Source: DAOSXA01 sp964526835 (GTDB lineage: Bacteria > Zixibacteria > MSB-5A5 > GN15 > FEB-12). From it: a stretch of DNA of 64,000 bases. A model generated the notes under the pieces. It did no database searches, was not told the DNA's origin, and was given only the letters and a program-made list of their open reading frames with translations. Location of the stretch: NCBI GenBank assembly GCA_964526835.1, contig CAZGMK010000008.1, positions 1-64,000 of the forward strand. Direction: 5' to 3'. The position numbers and the translations under genes are program-made. Position 1 is the stretch's first letter. Each line of letters opens with the position of its first letter. This document shows positions 23,338-32,229 of this stretch, piece after piece.

Positions 23338-23657
23338 CCGACAATGTTCGCATTTGCATGATTTCCATTCCGCGGGACGAAGCGCGATCATTCGCCAAGA
23401 AGCTGGTCGAGGAACGCCTGGTCGCCTGTGTCAACATCCTGCCCAAAATGGAGTCCTTCTACTGGTGGGAAGACAAGGTGCTGTCCGATGAAGAAGCGCT
23501 TCTCATGGTCAAGACAACGGCCGAGAAGTACGCCGATCTGCAGCGATATGTTATTGATCATCATCCCTATGAGATTCCCGAGTTGCTCGCGCTGACCGTG
23601 AGCGAGGGTTTGCCTGACTACCTCGCCTGGGTTAAAGTCGAAACAGAGCGGGAGTAG
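23334..23657 (+). CDS. cutA: CutA1 divalent-cation tolerance protein
   Basis: 107 residues, trimeric ferredoxin-like fold. Family residues: KKLVEERLVACVNILPKMESFYWWEDKV, then EALLMVKTTAEKY, HHPYEIPELLAL and YLAWV. It overlaps the preceding gene by four bases, so the two small proteins are co-translated. The family is linked to copper tolerance in E. coli but its molecular role is unsettled. Confidence 0.95.
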   Translation: MTDNVRICMISIPRDEARSFAKKLVEERLVACVNILPKMESFYWWEDKVLSDEEALLMVKTTAEKYADLQRYVIDHHPYEIPELLALTVSEGLPDYLAWVKVETERE

Positions 23658-23703
23658 CGACATCGGGCTGAGTCTCAATTGACCGCACCCGGAGTCTGCC
23701 TGC

Positions 23704-24153
23704 ATGCGTTGCCCGCAATGCGGACATCTTGAAGATAAGGTCGTGGATAGCCGTTCGGCCCAGGATGGCCGGGCGGTACGACGACGCCGTGAATGTCTGG
23801 CATGCGGTCAGCGTTTCACCACTTACGAGTACGTGGAGCAGCCGGGCTTGATTGTTCTCAAGACCGATCAGCGCCGCGAACCGTTCGATCGTCGGAAGGT
23901 TTTGCAGGGTATCAAGCTGGCCTGCAACAAGCGCCCCGTTACCACCAAGCAGATGGAGGCGATGGCCGAGCAGGTGGAGGCGGAAATCCAGGCCGCCGGC
24001 GGAACCGAGACGAGTAGTCAGAAGATCGGCGAACTCGTGATGAAGAAACTTCGTGATGCGGATGACATCGCTTACGTCAGATTCGCTTCGGTATACCGCA
24101 AGTTCGCCGACAAGCAGGAATTCCTCGAAGAGATGCGCAAATTGCTCGAATAG
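23704..24153 (+). CDS. nrdR: Transcriptional repressor NrdR
   Basis: 149 residues. The zinc ribbon uses C3, C6, C31 and C34 (MRCPQCGH and CLACGQRF); the ATP-cone domain starts near LIVLKTDQRREPFDRRK and runs to about residue 140. It senses ATP/dATP and represses ribonucleotide reductase genes. No NrdR box was looked for beyond the window, and none of its usual targets (nrd genes) is here. Confidence 0.97.
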   Translation: MRCPQCGHLEDKVVDSRSAQDGRAVRRRRECLACGQRFTTYEYVEQPGLIVLKTDQRREPFDRRKVLQGIKLACNKRPVTTKQMEAMAEQVEAEIQAAGGTETSSQKIGELVMKKLRDADDIAYVRFASVYRKFADKQEFLEEMRKLLE

Positions 24154-24203
24154 ACAGGCTTTGCCGTTGACACCGGGCGGACCACCACGCGATCTTAGGA
24201 CCC

Positions 24204-24992
24204 ATGACGCCGGAAGCAGATCCCTATCGCCCCATGTCGGAGAATGCAGGTAGCGGCTCGATGCCCTTTCTTGACCACCTTGAGGAGTTGCGCTGGCGCT
24301 TGCTCAAGTCCCTGCTGGCTATCGTAGTCATGGCCGGGGCCTCCTTTTACTTCCGCAATGAGCTGTTCATCTTCCTGACTCGGCCGCTGGGCGACATCCA
24401 ACTGCACTTCACCGAAGTCACCGGATCCTTCTACGCGTACCTCAAGGTCGCGCTCATAATCGGTTTGATCGCCGCCCTGCCGGTGGTGTTCTATCAGATG
24501 TGGATGTTCCTCTCGCCGGGATTATACAAACACGAAAAGCGGGTCATCCTGCCGCTGGTATTCGTGTCGACTGTCCTCTTCCTGGGTGGGGCCGCCTTCT
24601 GTTATTTCCTCACTCTGCCCCTGGCCCTTGACTTTCTCATCGGTTTTTCCGGGGACCTGCTCAGCCCGGTGATCACAGTGGGCTCGTATATCAGCTTTGC
24701 GGGCCTGCTTCTGGTGGCCTTCGGAGTGGGGTTCCAGTTACCGGTTGTGTCTTTCTTCCTAGGCAAGATCGGCCTGGTATCATCTGCGTCGATGGGTAAG
24801 GGGCGGCGCTATGCACTGGTGATTATCCTAATCGCCGGCGCCATAATCACCCCTCCGGATATCTTCACCCAGCTATTGCTGGCCGGTCCGGTCTACCTGC
24901 TTTATGAGGTGTCGATTCTGGTCGTGAGAGTCGTGGAGCCGAGGCCCGAAAGGATCGACTCGCTCAACCCTGATGACAAACATCAGGATTGA
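24204..24992 (+). CDS. tatC: Twin-arginine translocase subunit TatC
   Basis: 262 residues with six predicted membrane helices. It is the receptor for folded proteins with RR signal peptides. Motifs: FLDHLEELRWRLL at the cytosolic N-terminus, the F-YLKVALIIG helix, PGLYKHEKR in the cytosolic loop, and the GAIITPPDIFTQ stretch near the last helices. ATG 24204 gives a 19-residue polar extension; ATG 24234 (MSENAGSG) is also possible. No tatA/B is adjacent. Confidence 0.95.
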   Translation: MTPEADPYRPMSENAGSGSMPFLDHLEELRWRLLKSLLAIVVMAGASFYFRNELFIFLTRPLGDIQLHFTEVTGSFYAYLKVALIIGLIAALPVVFYQMWMFLSPGLYKHEKRVILPLVFVSTVLFLGGAAFCYFLTLPLALDFLIGFSGDLLSPVITVGSYISFAGLLLVAFGVGFQLPVVSFFLGKIGLVSSASMGKGRRYALVIILIAGAIITPPDIFTQLLLAGPVYLLYEVSILVVRVVEPRPERIDSLNPDDKHQD

Positions 24993-25040
24993 CTTTGAGC
25001 TGCCCCGGCGGTAGATTGTATCACGATAAGTGATTAGTCA

Positions 25041-25112
25041 GCGGGCGTAATTCAGTGGTAGAATGTCAGCTTCCCAAGCTGAACGCCGTGGGTTCGATCC
25101 CCATCGCCCGCT
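25041..25112 (+). tRNA. tRNA-Gly (anticodon CCC)
   Basis: 72-nt cloverleaf: acceptor GCGGGCG/CGCCCGC (25041-25047 with 25105-25111), D arm with GTGGTAGAAT, anticodon stem TCAGC/GCTGA with loop TTCCCAA, T arm GTGGG-TTCGATC-CCCAT, discriminator T as in bacterial tRNA-Gly. CCA is not encoded. A TTTTT run right after it can end the transcript. Confidence 0.95.
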
Positions 25113-25133
25113 TTTTCTATTGGGTTTTCTTCG

Positions 25134-26414
25134 ATGCGCGTGGTCAGTGTCAATCCAAACTCCCCTCTGTACGGTCATGTGAGGGCGGGCCATCAGCTCG
25201 TGACAGTGAACGGGCGGGAGGTTCGTGACACCCTCGACTTTCAGTTCCTGGCCTCGGACGACCTGGTCGAGCTGACCTTCGAGGATGCCGGCGGCGCCGA
25301 GCAGTCTTTTCGCTTCGATAATCTGTATCCCGGAGCCCTGGGGTTGACCTTCGAAGACGAGGAAGTACGCCGTTGCCGGTGTAACTGCGTGTTCTGCTTT
25401 GTCCGTCAGCAACCCAGGCGAATGCGGCGTTCGCTGAATGTTCGCGACGAGGACTACCGGCTAAGCTTCACTCACGGCAATTACATCACACTTTCGAATG
25501 TCAACCAGGCCGACCTCAATCGAATCGTCGAACAGCGCCTTTCACCGCTTTATGTCTCGGTCCATACAACCGATGATGAACTGCGACGGCGAATGCTCGG
25601 TAACAGGAAGCTACAACCCATCCTGCCCCAGTTGGAGTGGCTGACCCGGCGAGGAATTCGTCTACATACCCAGGCGGTCATTTGCCCCGATCTCAATGAC
25701 GGATCATCGTTGCACAGGACAATGGAGGATCTGGCCGGGCTGCAGCCTGAGTTGGCGACTCTCGCGGTCGTGCCGGTGGGTTTGACACGATATCGCGAGC
25801 ACCTGCCGCGCCTGCGCCGTCCCACCGCCCAGGAAGCGCGGGAGACGATCGCGGTAGTGGAGGACTTTCAGCAGCAGAGTTTGTCGGAATGGGGCACTCG
25901 TTTTGCTTGGCCCTCCGACGAATACTATCTGCTGGCCGAGCGTCGCATTCCGCCCCTCTGTCACTACGAAGACATGGAACAGTGGGAAAACGGGGTCGGA
26001 ATGATCCGGCGGGCAACGGTTGACTTCAATCGTGGTCGGCGCTTTCTGAGTGGCATTTCAACAGATATCCGGGTTGCCTTCTTGACCGGCTTGGCCGCCG
26101 CCGAATGGCTGAAACGAACATTGGTCGGTTACCTTCGTGAGCTTGACTTGAACCTCAAGTTGCTCCCCGTAGTCAACCGTTTCTGGGGGGAGATGGTAAC
26201 GGTCAGCGGGTTGCTAACGGGCGCCGATCTGCTCGCGGCCGCCGAAGCCGCGCGACGCGAATTCGATGTGGCTGTCCTGCCTCCGAACTGCCTGAACCAC
26301 GAAGGGCTCTTTCTTGATGATATGTCGCTGGATGAGTTTCGCAGGCGACTGGGCAGGCCGGTGATAATCGGCCAATACGATCTCTGCGCGACGGTCAGGG
26401 AGGCCTTTCTATGA
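25134..26414 (+). CDS. DUF512 radical-SAM-like protein with N-terminal PDZ
   Basis: 426 residues. Residues 1-60 resemble a small PDZ domain (VNPNSPLYGHVRAGHQLVTVNG). A cluster CRCNCVFCF at about residues 82-90 gives CxxxCxxC, the usual iron-sulphur ligands of this family, followed by the family signature RRSLNVRDEDYRLSF and GNYITLSN. The rest is a TIM-barrel-like part and a DUF512 C-terminal domain (GVGMIR, SGISTDIR, NRFWGEMVTVSGLLTG). It overlaps der by four bases, a conserved neighbourhood. The reaction is unknown; a link with ribosome or GTPase maturation is only suggested by der. Confidence 0.9.
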   Translation: MRVVSVNPNSPLYGHVRAGHQLVTVNGREVRDTLDFQFLASDDLVELTFEDAGGAEQSFRFDNLYPGALGLTFEDEEVRRCRCNCVFCFVRQQPRRMRRSLNVRDEDYRLSFTHGNYITLSNVNQADLNRIVEQRLSPLYVSVHTTDDELRRRMLGNRKLQPILPQLEWLTRRGIRLHTQAVICPDLNDGSSLHRTMEDLAGLQPELATLAVVPVGLTRYREHLPRLRRPTAQEARETIAVVEDFQQQSLSEWGTRFAWPSDEYYLLAERRIPPLCHYEDMEQWENGVGMIRRATVDFNRGRRFLSGISTDIRVAFLTGLAAAEWLKRTLVGYLRELDLNLKLLPVVNRFWGEMVTVSGLLTGADLLAAAEAARREFDVAVLPPNCLNHEGLFLDDMSLDEFRRRLGRPVIIGQYDLCATVREAFL

Positions 26415-27721
26415 GTCTTCCCACCGTCGCCATCGTAGGGCGCCCCAATGTCGGCAAGTCGTCATTGTTCAATCGCTTCATCCGCCGCCGCCTGGCTGTG
26501 GTGGCCGAGGAGTCCGGAGTCACCAGGGATCGCAATTACACGGTGACCGACTGGAATGGCGTCGACTTTCGGCTGATCGATACCGGAGGGATAGTACCCG
26601 CCAGCGATAACATGATGGAGAGGCTGATTCATGATCAGGCCGAGTTCGCCATAACTGAGGCCGACCTGGTCCTGCTGGTCGTCGACACCCAGGTGGGGAT
26701 CGACCCGGTAGATCGCCAGATCGCCAGGCGGCTGCATCGATCCGGGCGCAAGTGCCTTCTGGTAGCCAACAAAGCCGACAACGAGATGATCCGGCAGCAG
26801 ATATACGAGTTCATGAAGCTGGGCCTCGGGGAACCGATGGCCGCCTCCGCCACGTCCGGGCTGGGAATCGGTGACCTGCTTGACGCCATCGTGACCAACC
26901 TTCCTGAACCTGAGGAGGGGAAGGGTGAGGATGAGGCCATCAGGGTGGCCCTGGTGGGACGACCGAACGTCGGCAAGTCATCTTTCATCAACAGGCTGAT
27001 CGGCCAGGACCGCCTGATTGTCTCGCCCGAGGCCGGAACCACTCGTGATGCCGTGGATACTCCTTTCGAGTTTGAAGAACACAAGTTCATTCTCGTTGAC
27101 ACAGCCGGTTTACGCAAGCGCTACAAGGTAGCCGAGAACATCGAATTCTATACCAGCATCAGGGCATCCCGCGCGATTGATGAGGCCGACGTGGCGGTGA
27201 TTCTGATCGATGCCGTTGACGGCCTCACAGCCCAGGATCAGCACATTCTGGAGATGGTCCACAAGATGCGCAGGGCGGCCCTGCTTGCCGTCAACAAGTG
27301 GGATCTGGTCGAGAAGGACACCCATACGGCCGGCCGCTATACCGAGCAGATCAAGGCGACGCTCGCCCGATATTCGAATCTTCCGGTCATCTACATTTCG
27401 GCCCTGAGCGGCAAACGTGTCACGAAAGTGCTGGAACTCGTGCGCCAGGTCCATTATGAGAACCACAAGCGCATATCGACTTCCGAGCTCAACCGGTTCC
27501 TGAAAGAGGTTACAGAACGGCAGCACCCGCCGGCCAGGGAGGGCAAGTACATCAAGTTTATGTATATCACGCAGAGCGAAGTAGCTCCGCCGACATTCAT
27601 CTTCTTCGTTAATCATCCCAGGCTCGTCGATAAGTCCTACATCAGCTATCTGTCCAATCAGCTTCGGAGCCACTATGGCTTCGAGGGGGTCCCGATTCGC
27701 CTGAAGTTTCGCAGGAAGTAA
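26411..27721 (+). CDS. der: Ribosome-biogenesis GTPase Der (EngA)
   Basis: 436 residues with two GTPase domains in tandem: G1 GRPNVGKS at about 9-16, G3 DTGG, G4 NKAD; then G1 GRPNVGKS again near 183, G3 DTAG, G4 NKWD. A C-terminal KH-like domain starts near RISTSELNRFLKEV. It acts in 50S assembly. The start overlaps the upstream gene's stop (ATGA). Confidence 0.98.
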   Translation: MSLPTVAIVGRPNVGKSSLFNRFIRRRLAVVAEESGVTRDRNYTVTDWNGVDFRLIDTGGIVPASDNMMERLIHDQAEFAITEADLVLLVVDTQVGIDPVDRQIARRLHRSGRKCLLVANKADNEMIRQQIYEFMKLGLGEPMAASATSGLGIGDLLDAIVTNLPEPEEGKGEDEAIRVALVGRPNVGKSSFINRLIGQDRLIVSPEAGTTRDAVDTPFEFEEHKFILVDTAGLRKRYKVAENIEFYTSIRASRAIDEADVAVILIDAVDGLTAQDQHILEMVHKMRRAALLAVNKWDLVEKDTHTAGRYTEQIKATLARYSNLPVIYISALSGKRVTKVLELVRQVHYENHKRISTSELNRFLKEVTERQHPPAREGKYIKFMYITQSEVAPPTFIFFVNHPRLVDKSYISYLSNQLRSHYGFEGVPIRLKFRRK

Positions 27722-27728
27722 AGGCGGC

Positions 27729-27744
27729 TGTCAGGACCTGACAC
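27729..27744. repeat. Collapsed family-1 palindrome
   Basis: TGTCAGGACCTGACA, the two arms of the dispersed element with the centre removed, between der and the phosphatase gene. Confidence 0.6.
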
Positions 27745-27769
27745 TCTGATTGGGGGGGCGGTCAGACTC

Positions 27770-29104
27770 GTGGCAAAGCTAAGGCCGTTTCCGGCCGATA
27801 TAGTTGGTGTCATGGCGAATGCCGAGATCCTGACCGAGCAGGTAAACGAACTCGAGGCGAAGCTGGAGGCTACCAAAGCGCAACTGCGCGACGTGGCCAC
27901 TATGGGGGCCGTCATCACCTCAATTCAGGAGATTGATGCGGTCCTGTCGGTAGTCATGGACATGTCCGTCCGGCTGGTCAACGGAGAAGTGGGGCTGATA
28001 ATGCTGGCCGAGGAGGACGAGTTACACCTGAAGATCGCGTGGGGTCTTGATGAAGCCTTCGCCAGACGGCTGAGCTATCGGGATGATCTCGATTTGCCGA
28101 CTTATGTCTTCCGGTCCCGCCAGCCGGTCACGTTGAACGATCTGTGCATGACCGATGACACAGGCCTGCAGATCGACTCGATTATTTGCCTGCCCATTCA
28201 GACCTCGAAGGCCTGCCTCGGCGTGATGATGATAGTCAACAAGGCGGGCGGGGGCAGCTTCGACGACTCCGACCGTGAAGTCCTGGAAATGCTGGTGAAT
28301 TTCGCCGCAGTTGCGATCGATAACTCCAATCTGGTCAAGGCACGCCTGGCGCAGCAGGAGCAGGAGAGGGAGTTGGCTTTCGCGCGTCAGATTCAGGAGA
28401 CGATTCTGCCCCTCAGCTTCGACGACCTCCCGGGGATTGAGATCGGCGCCGCCTACTACCCGATGGGTGAAGTCGGAGGCGACTTCTACGACGTTATTGT
28501 CTTGAACGACAATGACTTCATTGTTGTTCTCGGTGATGTGTCCTCCCACGGGGTACCGGCTGCGCTGGTCATGTCGGCTACCGCCGCGATCATCAAGACC
28601 CTTCTCAAGGAGAATCCGGACTTGCCGGTCGGGGATGTGGCGGCCCAGACCAATACTCTCCTGGCGGATGAAATTATCAAGGACCGGGATATGTTCGTGA
28701 CCCTGTTTCTGTGTCGGGTGCGAACCGCTGTTGGAGAATTGACCTTCTGCAACGCCGGCCACCTGCCGGGTCTGTTCTGGGATGACAACAGCAAGCAGAT
28801 CGTTGAACTGGTCGACGGCGGGCCGATAATCGGGCAATTCAGCGGTGTCCCGTTTAAACAGGGACGACGCTCGATTTCGCCCGGGGACCGGCTCTTCCTC
28901 TTCACTGACGGGTTGACCGAAGCGTCTGACGCCGACGGTAATCTGTTCGGACGGGAGCGAGCCGAGCAAGTGTACTCATCGGAGATGGGATTGGCTCCCA
29001 GCGAGTTCTGCGTTCGTGTTAAAGAATGGGTTGACAGATATACCGAGGGCGCTCCAGAGGAGACCCGCGACGACTTCACGATATTGCAGCTTAGGGTCAA
29101 ATGA
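27770..29104 (+). CDS. GAF-PP2C (RsbU/SpoIIE-type) serine phosphatase
   Basis: 444 residues from GTG 27770; ATG 27812 (MANAEILTEQ) is an alternative. A coiled coil (about 17-45) leads into a GAF sensor domain (about 45-195), a signalling helix, and a PPM phosphatase (about 220-444) with the metal-binding acidic residues in GGDFYDV, GDVSSHGVPAAL, FTDGLTEA and RDDFTIL. Such enzymes dephosphorylate a STAS anti-anti-sigma factor. The two genes that follow encode exactly that pair (anti-sigma kinase and STAS), so this is the input of a partner switch. Cytosolic; the GAF ligand is unknown. Confidence 0.93.
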   Translation: MAKLRPFPADIVGVMANAEILTEQVNELEAKLEATKAQLRDVATMGAVITSIQEIDAVLSVVMDMSVRLVNGEVGLIMLAEEDELHLKIAWGLDEAFARRLSYRDDLDLPTYVFRSRQPVTLNDLCMTDDTGLQIDSIICLPIQTSKACLGVMMIVNKAGGGSFDDSDREVLEMLVNFAAVAIDNSNLVKARLAQQEQERELAFARQIQETILPLSFDDLPGIEIGAAYYPMGEVGGDFYDVIVLNDNDFIVVLGDVSSHGVPAALVMSATAAIIKTLLKENPDLPVGDVAAQTNTLLADEIIKDRDMFVTLFLCRVRTAVGELTFCNAGHLPGLFWDDNSKQIVELVDGGPIIGQFSGVPFKQGRRSISPGDRLFLFTDGLTEASDADGNLFGRERAEQVYSSEMGLAPSEFCVRVKEWVDRYTEGAPEETRDDFTILQLRVK

Positions 29105-29105
29105 G

Positions 29106-29531
29106 GTGGCCGCATTCGAATTCACATATCCATCGGAGATCAGCAGCGAAGATAGGATGCTGTCGGCATTGCACGACCTTCTTGAGCGTCACCGTGTTGA
29201 GCTGAGTTCCGCACGCCGGTTCATGCTGGCAGTGTCGGAGGCCTTCAACAACGCCCTGGTGCACGGCAATAAGTGTGATCCGACCAAGAGCATAAATGTT
29301 GTCCTCATTATTAACGACGCAGACCTGCGTGCCGATATAACTGATCAGGGTCATGGAGGACTCGAGCAAATTGACCGACGCGGACCGGCCGGGCTTCTCG
29401 ACGAGGGCGGGCGCGGAGTCGATCTGATTCGCTACTGCGCTTCGGAAGCTACTTTTACCAAAACGGATGGGGGCAGCGTCAAGGTCTCCATCAGAGTCGA
29501 GCGCGAGCGAGACAACGAAATGAGTACCTAA
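29106..29531 (+). CDS. Anti-sigma-factor-type serine kinase (RsbW-like HATPase)
   Basis: 141 residues from GTG 29106, one base after the phosphatase stop; the frame is open upstream but that part lies inside the phosphatase gene. GHKL ATPase features: N box EAFNNALVHGNK, the G1 segment ITDQGHGG, and GGRGVDLIRYC. By family it binds a sigma factor or other target, or phosphorylates the STAS protein encoded next. No sigma factor gene is in the window, so the controlled output may be a non-sigma partner in motility. Confidence 0.88.
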   Translation: MAAFEFTYPSEISSEDRMLSALHDLLERHRVELSSARRFMLAVSEAFNNALVHGNKCDPTKSINVVLIINDADLRADITDQGHGGLEQIDRRGPAGLLDEGGRGVDLIRYCASEATFTKTDGGSVKVSIRVERERDNEMST

Positions 29532-29550
29532 TACACCCGTGGAGGTTACC

Positions 29551-29901
29551 GTGGAAATCACCGTAAGAGAAGAGAAGGACGTTACTATCCTGAAGCTGGG
29601 CGGTCGGCTTGACTTGGCCAGCGGTACGACCTTGAAAGAACAGGTCAAGGAGCTGTTTGACCAGAACAAGAATTCGTTTCACTTCAATTTAGCTGAAGTC
29701 GAGTTCATAAACAGCTCGGGCCTGGGCAGCCTTGTCTCCATCATGAAGGAAATCAGACTGCGCAAAGGGCGTCTGACGTTATCGAATCTGGCCAGCTATG
29801 TTCAGGAGATCTTCGACATCACACAACTGTCGCACATCTTCGAGATTTTCGGCACCGAACAGGAGGCGCTGAACTCCTATCAGGCGGCCACTGCCCGATA
29901 G
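29551..29901 (+). CDS. STAS-domain anti-sigma factor antagonist
   Basis: 116 residues from GTG 29551, six bases after GGAGG; GTG 29539 would overlap that site. A single STAS domain with the phosphorylatable serine S56 in FINSSGLGSLVS. By family the unphosphorylated form sequesters the anti-sigma kinase, the kinase inactivates it, and the PP2C phosphatase restores it; all three genes are consecutive here. Confidence 0.92.
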   Translation: MEITVREEKDVTILKLGGRLDLASGTTLKEQVKELFDQNKNSFHFNLAEVEFINSSGLGSLVSIMKEIRLRKGRLTLSNLASYVQEIFDITQLSHIFEIFGTEQEALNSYQAATAR

Positions 29902-29928
29902 ATCCGCCTCGGAACCGAAGGGTTCAGT

Positions 29929-31836
29929 ATGAGCAATATAATAGATCATATCAGCGGCCTGTTATCGCAATTGCAGTCGCCGGATTTCTACGAGCGCGAG
30001 GAAGCGGTCAGGCAGCTCGGCACCTTCACTGAGGATGAGGCCGTGGCCGGCCTGGTGATGGCTATCGAGGATCCCGATCTGGGGATTCGCGAGCTGGCCG
30101 CTGACCTGCTGTCGCAGATGAAGGGTGATATCGCCTCGCAATTGTTGATACGCTTTCTAGGGCACAACGACATAGGTGCGCGTAATCTGGCCGCCGAAGT
30201 GCTCGTGAGGATCGGAAACGCAACGGTAGGGCCGCTCACTGCCGAAATCGAGAACGACGACCACGATGTACGCAAGTTCATTGTCGATGTACTGGGTCTG
30301 ATCGGCGACCCGGCGGCGGTGGATGCGATCTGTGGCCGCCTGCACGACGAAAATCCCAATGTCATCTGCTCGGCCGCAGAGGCGCTCGGCAAGATAGGCT
30401 CGGTCGAGGCCGTCGAACCGCTACTCGACGCCTATGACCGGGTCGAGGATGCCCGGTTGCCAGCCCTGGAAGCCCTGGGAAAGATAGGCGATCGTTCGGC
30501 TCTCGACAGGCTCTACGGCTTCCTCAAGACCATGGATCCGATGATCACTTTTGCCGCCATTGAGGCCATCGGACAGATAGGCGATCAGCAAGCGGTCCCG
30601 AAACTCATGGAGTACCTCGAATGCCCGGACAGCTCTATCGCTGAGGCCGCTCTCGTGGCCATCATCGACATAAGCCTGGCCAACAACGGACGGCTGGATT
30701 ACGATCTGCCGCTGGACCGCTTCACAGACTTCCTTTTTGACGCCATCCGGAATCGGAACAAGAAGATCACTGAGTTCACGCTGGGCCGGCTCAGTCACTG
30801 GTATGGCAACAAGGTGGTCTCCTCGCTGATCGATGTGCTGGATTCGGTTGACGATACGGAGCGGAAGCGCATTGCCGATGTCCTGGAGGACGCAGGCCCC
30901 AGTGCGACCAGGACCATTCTCGACAAGTTTGCATCGGCCAGTGCGATCACCAAGACGACGCTGCTGGAGGTCGTACGTCAGTTCGCTGACGAGGACATCG
31001 GGGCAGGTCTGATACCGTACGCTGACGATCCGGATCCAGAGGTGCGACAGCGGATTGCTCATGTACTCGGCATCTCGGGTTACCTTGAGGCTGTGCCGAA
31101 GTTGAAGCAGCTGGCGCATGATCAGGTGGGTCATGTCCGTGGAGCAGCCTTTGCTGCGCTTGGTTGGCTGTGCGATGAGAGCGATATCGATTTTCTCATG
31201 AAGGGTCTTGATGATCCCTATGGGGATGTTCGCGAGGCGGCCATGGGCGCAATGATCATTGTCGGGGGGCGCCGAGTCATCGACAAGTTCACCGAAGATC
31301 TGTTTCATGACTCAATCGAGAGACAGCGCCTTGCCACCACCGCCCTCGGGCTGATCGGCGACGCCGATGTGGTTGAACCGCTGTTCAAAGCTGTGGGTCA
31401 CCCGGAACCGACGATACGCAAGCAGGCCCTGAATTCGCTCAGCCGCATACGAGGAGTAGAGGACGTCGACCTGATCATCCCGGCCCTGAGCGATGAGAGC
31501 AGTTCCGTTCGCAAAGCCGCGATCACAGCCATCGCCACCCTGAAAGGTCCTAATGCGGTTCGCGATGTCAGGTTTCTGCTCGATGACGAGGATGTCTGGG
31601 TCCGGTACCACACGATAAACACCATTGGGGACTTTGGGCAGGCCGAATACTCTGACGTGATTCTGCCTTATCTGGACGATGAGAACGATGTGATCAAGAT
31701 TGCTGCCGTAAAGGCATTGGCGCAGATGCAGTCAAGGGCGTCCCTGCCTCACCTGCGTCGGCTGCGGAATGATCGCAATCAAGACGTGGTGGAAGCGGTC
31801 GACCTGGCCGTTGGGAATCTGGAGGCTGATTCATGA
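29929..31836 (+). CDS. HEAT-repeat (PBS-lyase-type) scaffold protein
   Basis: 635 residues built almost wholly of about 18 HEAT-like repeats of roughly 31 residues, with recurring A--ALGKIGD and AV-PL motifs (for example EALGKIGSVEAVEPLL, IEAIGQIGDQQAVPKL). No signal peptide, membrane helix or catalytic motif. It lies between the partner-switch genes and the receiver genes, and its stop overlaps the next start (ATGA), so it is co-expressed with a signalling protein. A role as docking scaffold is inference. Confidence 0.88.
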   Translation: MSNIIDHISGLLSQLQSPDFYEREEAVRQLGTFTEDEAVAGLVMAIEDPDLGIRELAADLLSQMKGDIASQLLIRFLGHNDIGARNLAAEVLVRIGNATVGPLTAEIENDDHDVRKFIVDVLGLIGDPAAVDAICGRLHDENPNVICSAAEALGKIGSVEAVEPLLDAYDRVEDARLPALEALGKIGDRSALDRLYGFLKTMDPMITFAAIEAIGQIGDQQAVPKLMEYLECPDSSIAEAALVAIIDISLANNGRLDYDLPLDRFTDFLFDAIRNRNKKITEFTLGRLSHWYGNKVVSSLIDVLDSVDDTERKRIADVLEDAGPSATRTILDKFASASAITKTTLLEVVRQFADEDIGAGLIPYADDPDPEVRQRIAHVLGISGYLEAVPKLKQLAHDQVGHVRGAAFAALGWLCDESDIDFLMKGLDDPYGDVREAAMGAMIIVGGRRVIDKFTEDLFHDSIERQRLATTALGLIGDADVVEPLFKAVGHPEPTIRKQALNSLSRIRGVEDVDLIIPALSDESSSVRKAAITAIATLKGPNAVRDVRFLLDDEDVWVRYHTINTIGDFGQAEYSDVILPYLDDENDVIKIAAVKALAQMQSRASLPHLRRLRNDRNQDVVEAVDLAVGNLEADS

Positions 31837-32225
31837 GCACCGAGCCATCGATTCTGGTTGTGGACGACGAGTTGCTCATCAGGGACCTGTTGTACGACTT
31901 CTTCACCGGACAGGGGTGGAACATATCGGTCGCCGAGAGTGCTCAGAAGGCCTTGACCATTCTGCGACAGAAGAAAGTCGATCTGGTTCTTACCGATATC
32001 AAGATGCCGGAGATGGACGGGATGGATCTGACGGTCAAGTTGCGAGAGGACTTTCCCGAGATTCCGGTGGTGGTCATGACAGGCTACCCGTCTGTGGAGT
32101 CGGCAATTCAGGCCTTGCGGCAAAGGGTGGCTGACTACATCACCAAACCGTTCAATATCAACGAGCTCTACAAGAGTCTCGAGGCTTATCTCGAGCAAAG
32201 TCGTTCAGAGAAGACGCGGGAATAG
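31833..32225 (+). CDS. Single-domain response regulator
   Basis: 130 residues. An intact receiver: acidic pair D11/D12, phospho-acceptor D55 in LVLTDIKMPEMDG, Thr in VVMTGYPS, and Lys in YITKPF. The sequence is nearest to NtrC-type receivers, yet there is no output domain. It starts within the stop codon of the HEAT gene, which suggests the two proteins work together. Confidence 0.92.
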   Translation: MSTEPSILVVDDELLIRDLLYDFFTGQGWNISVAESAQKALTILRQKKVDLVLTDIKMPEMDGMDLTVKLREDFPEIPVVVMTGYPSVESAIQALRQRVADYITKPFNINELYKSLEAYLEQSRSEKTRE

Positions 32226-32229
32226 CTGG

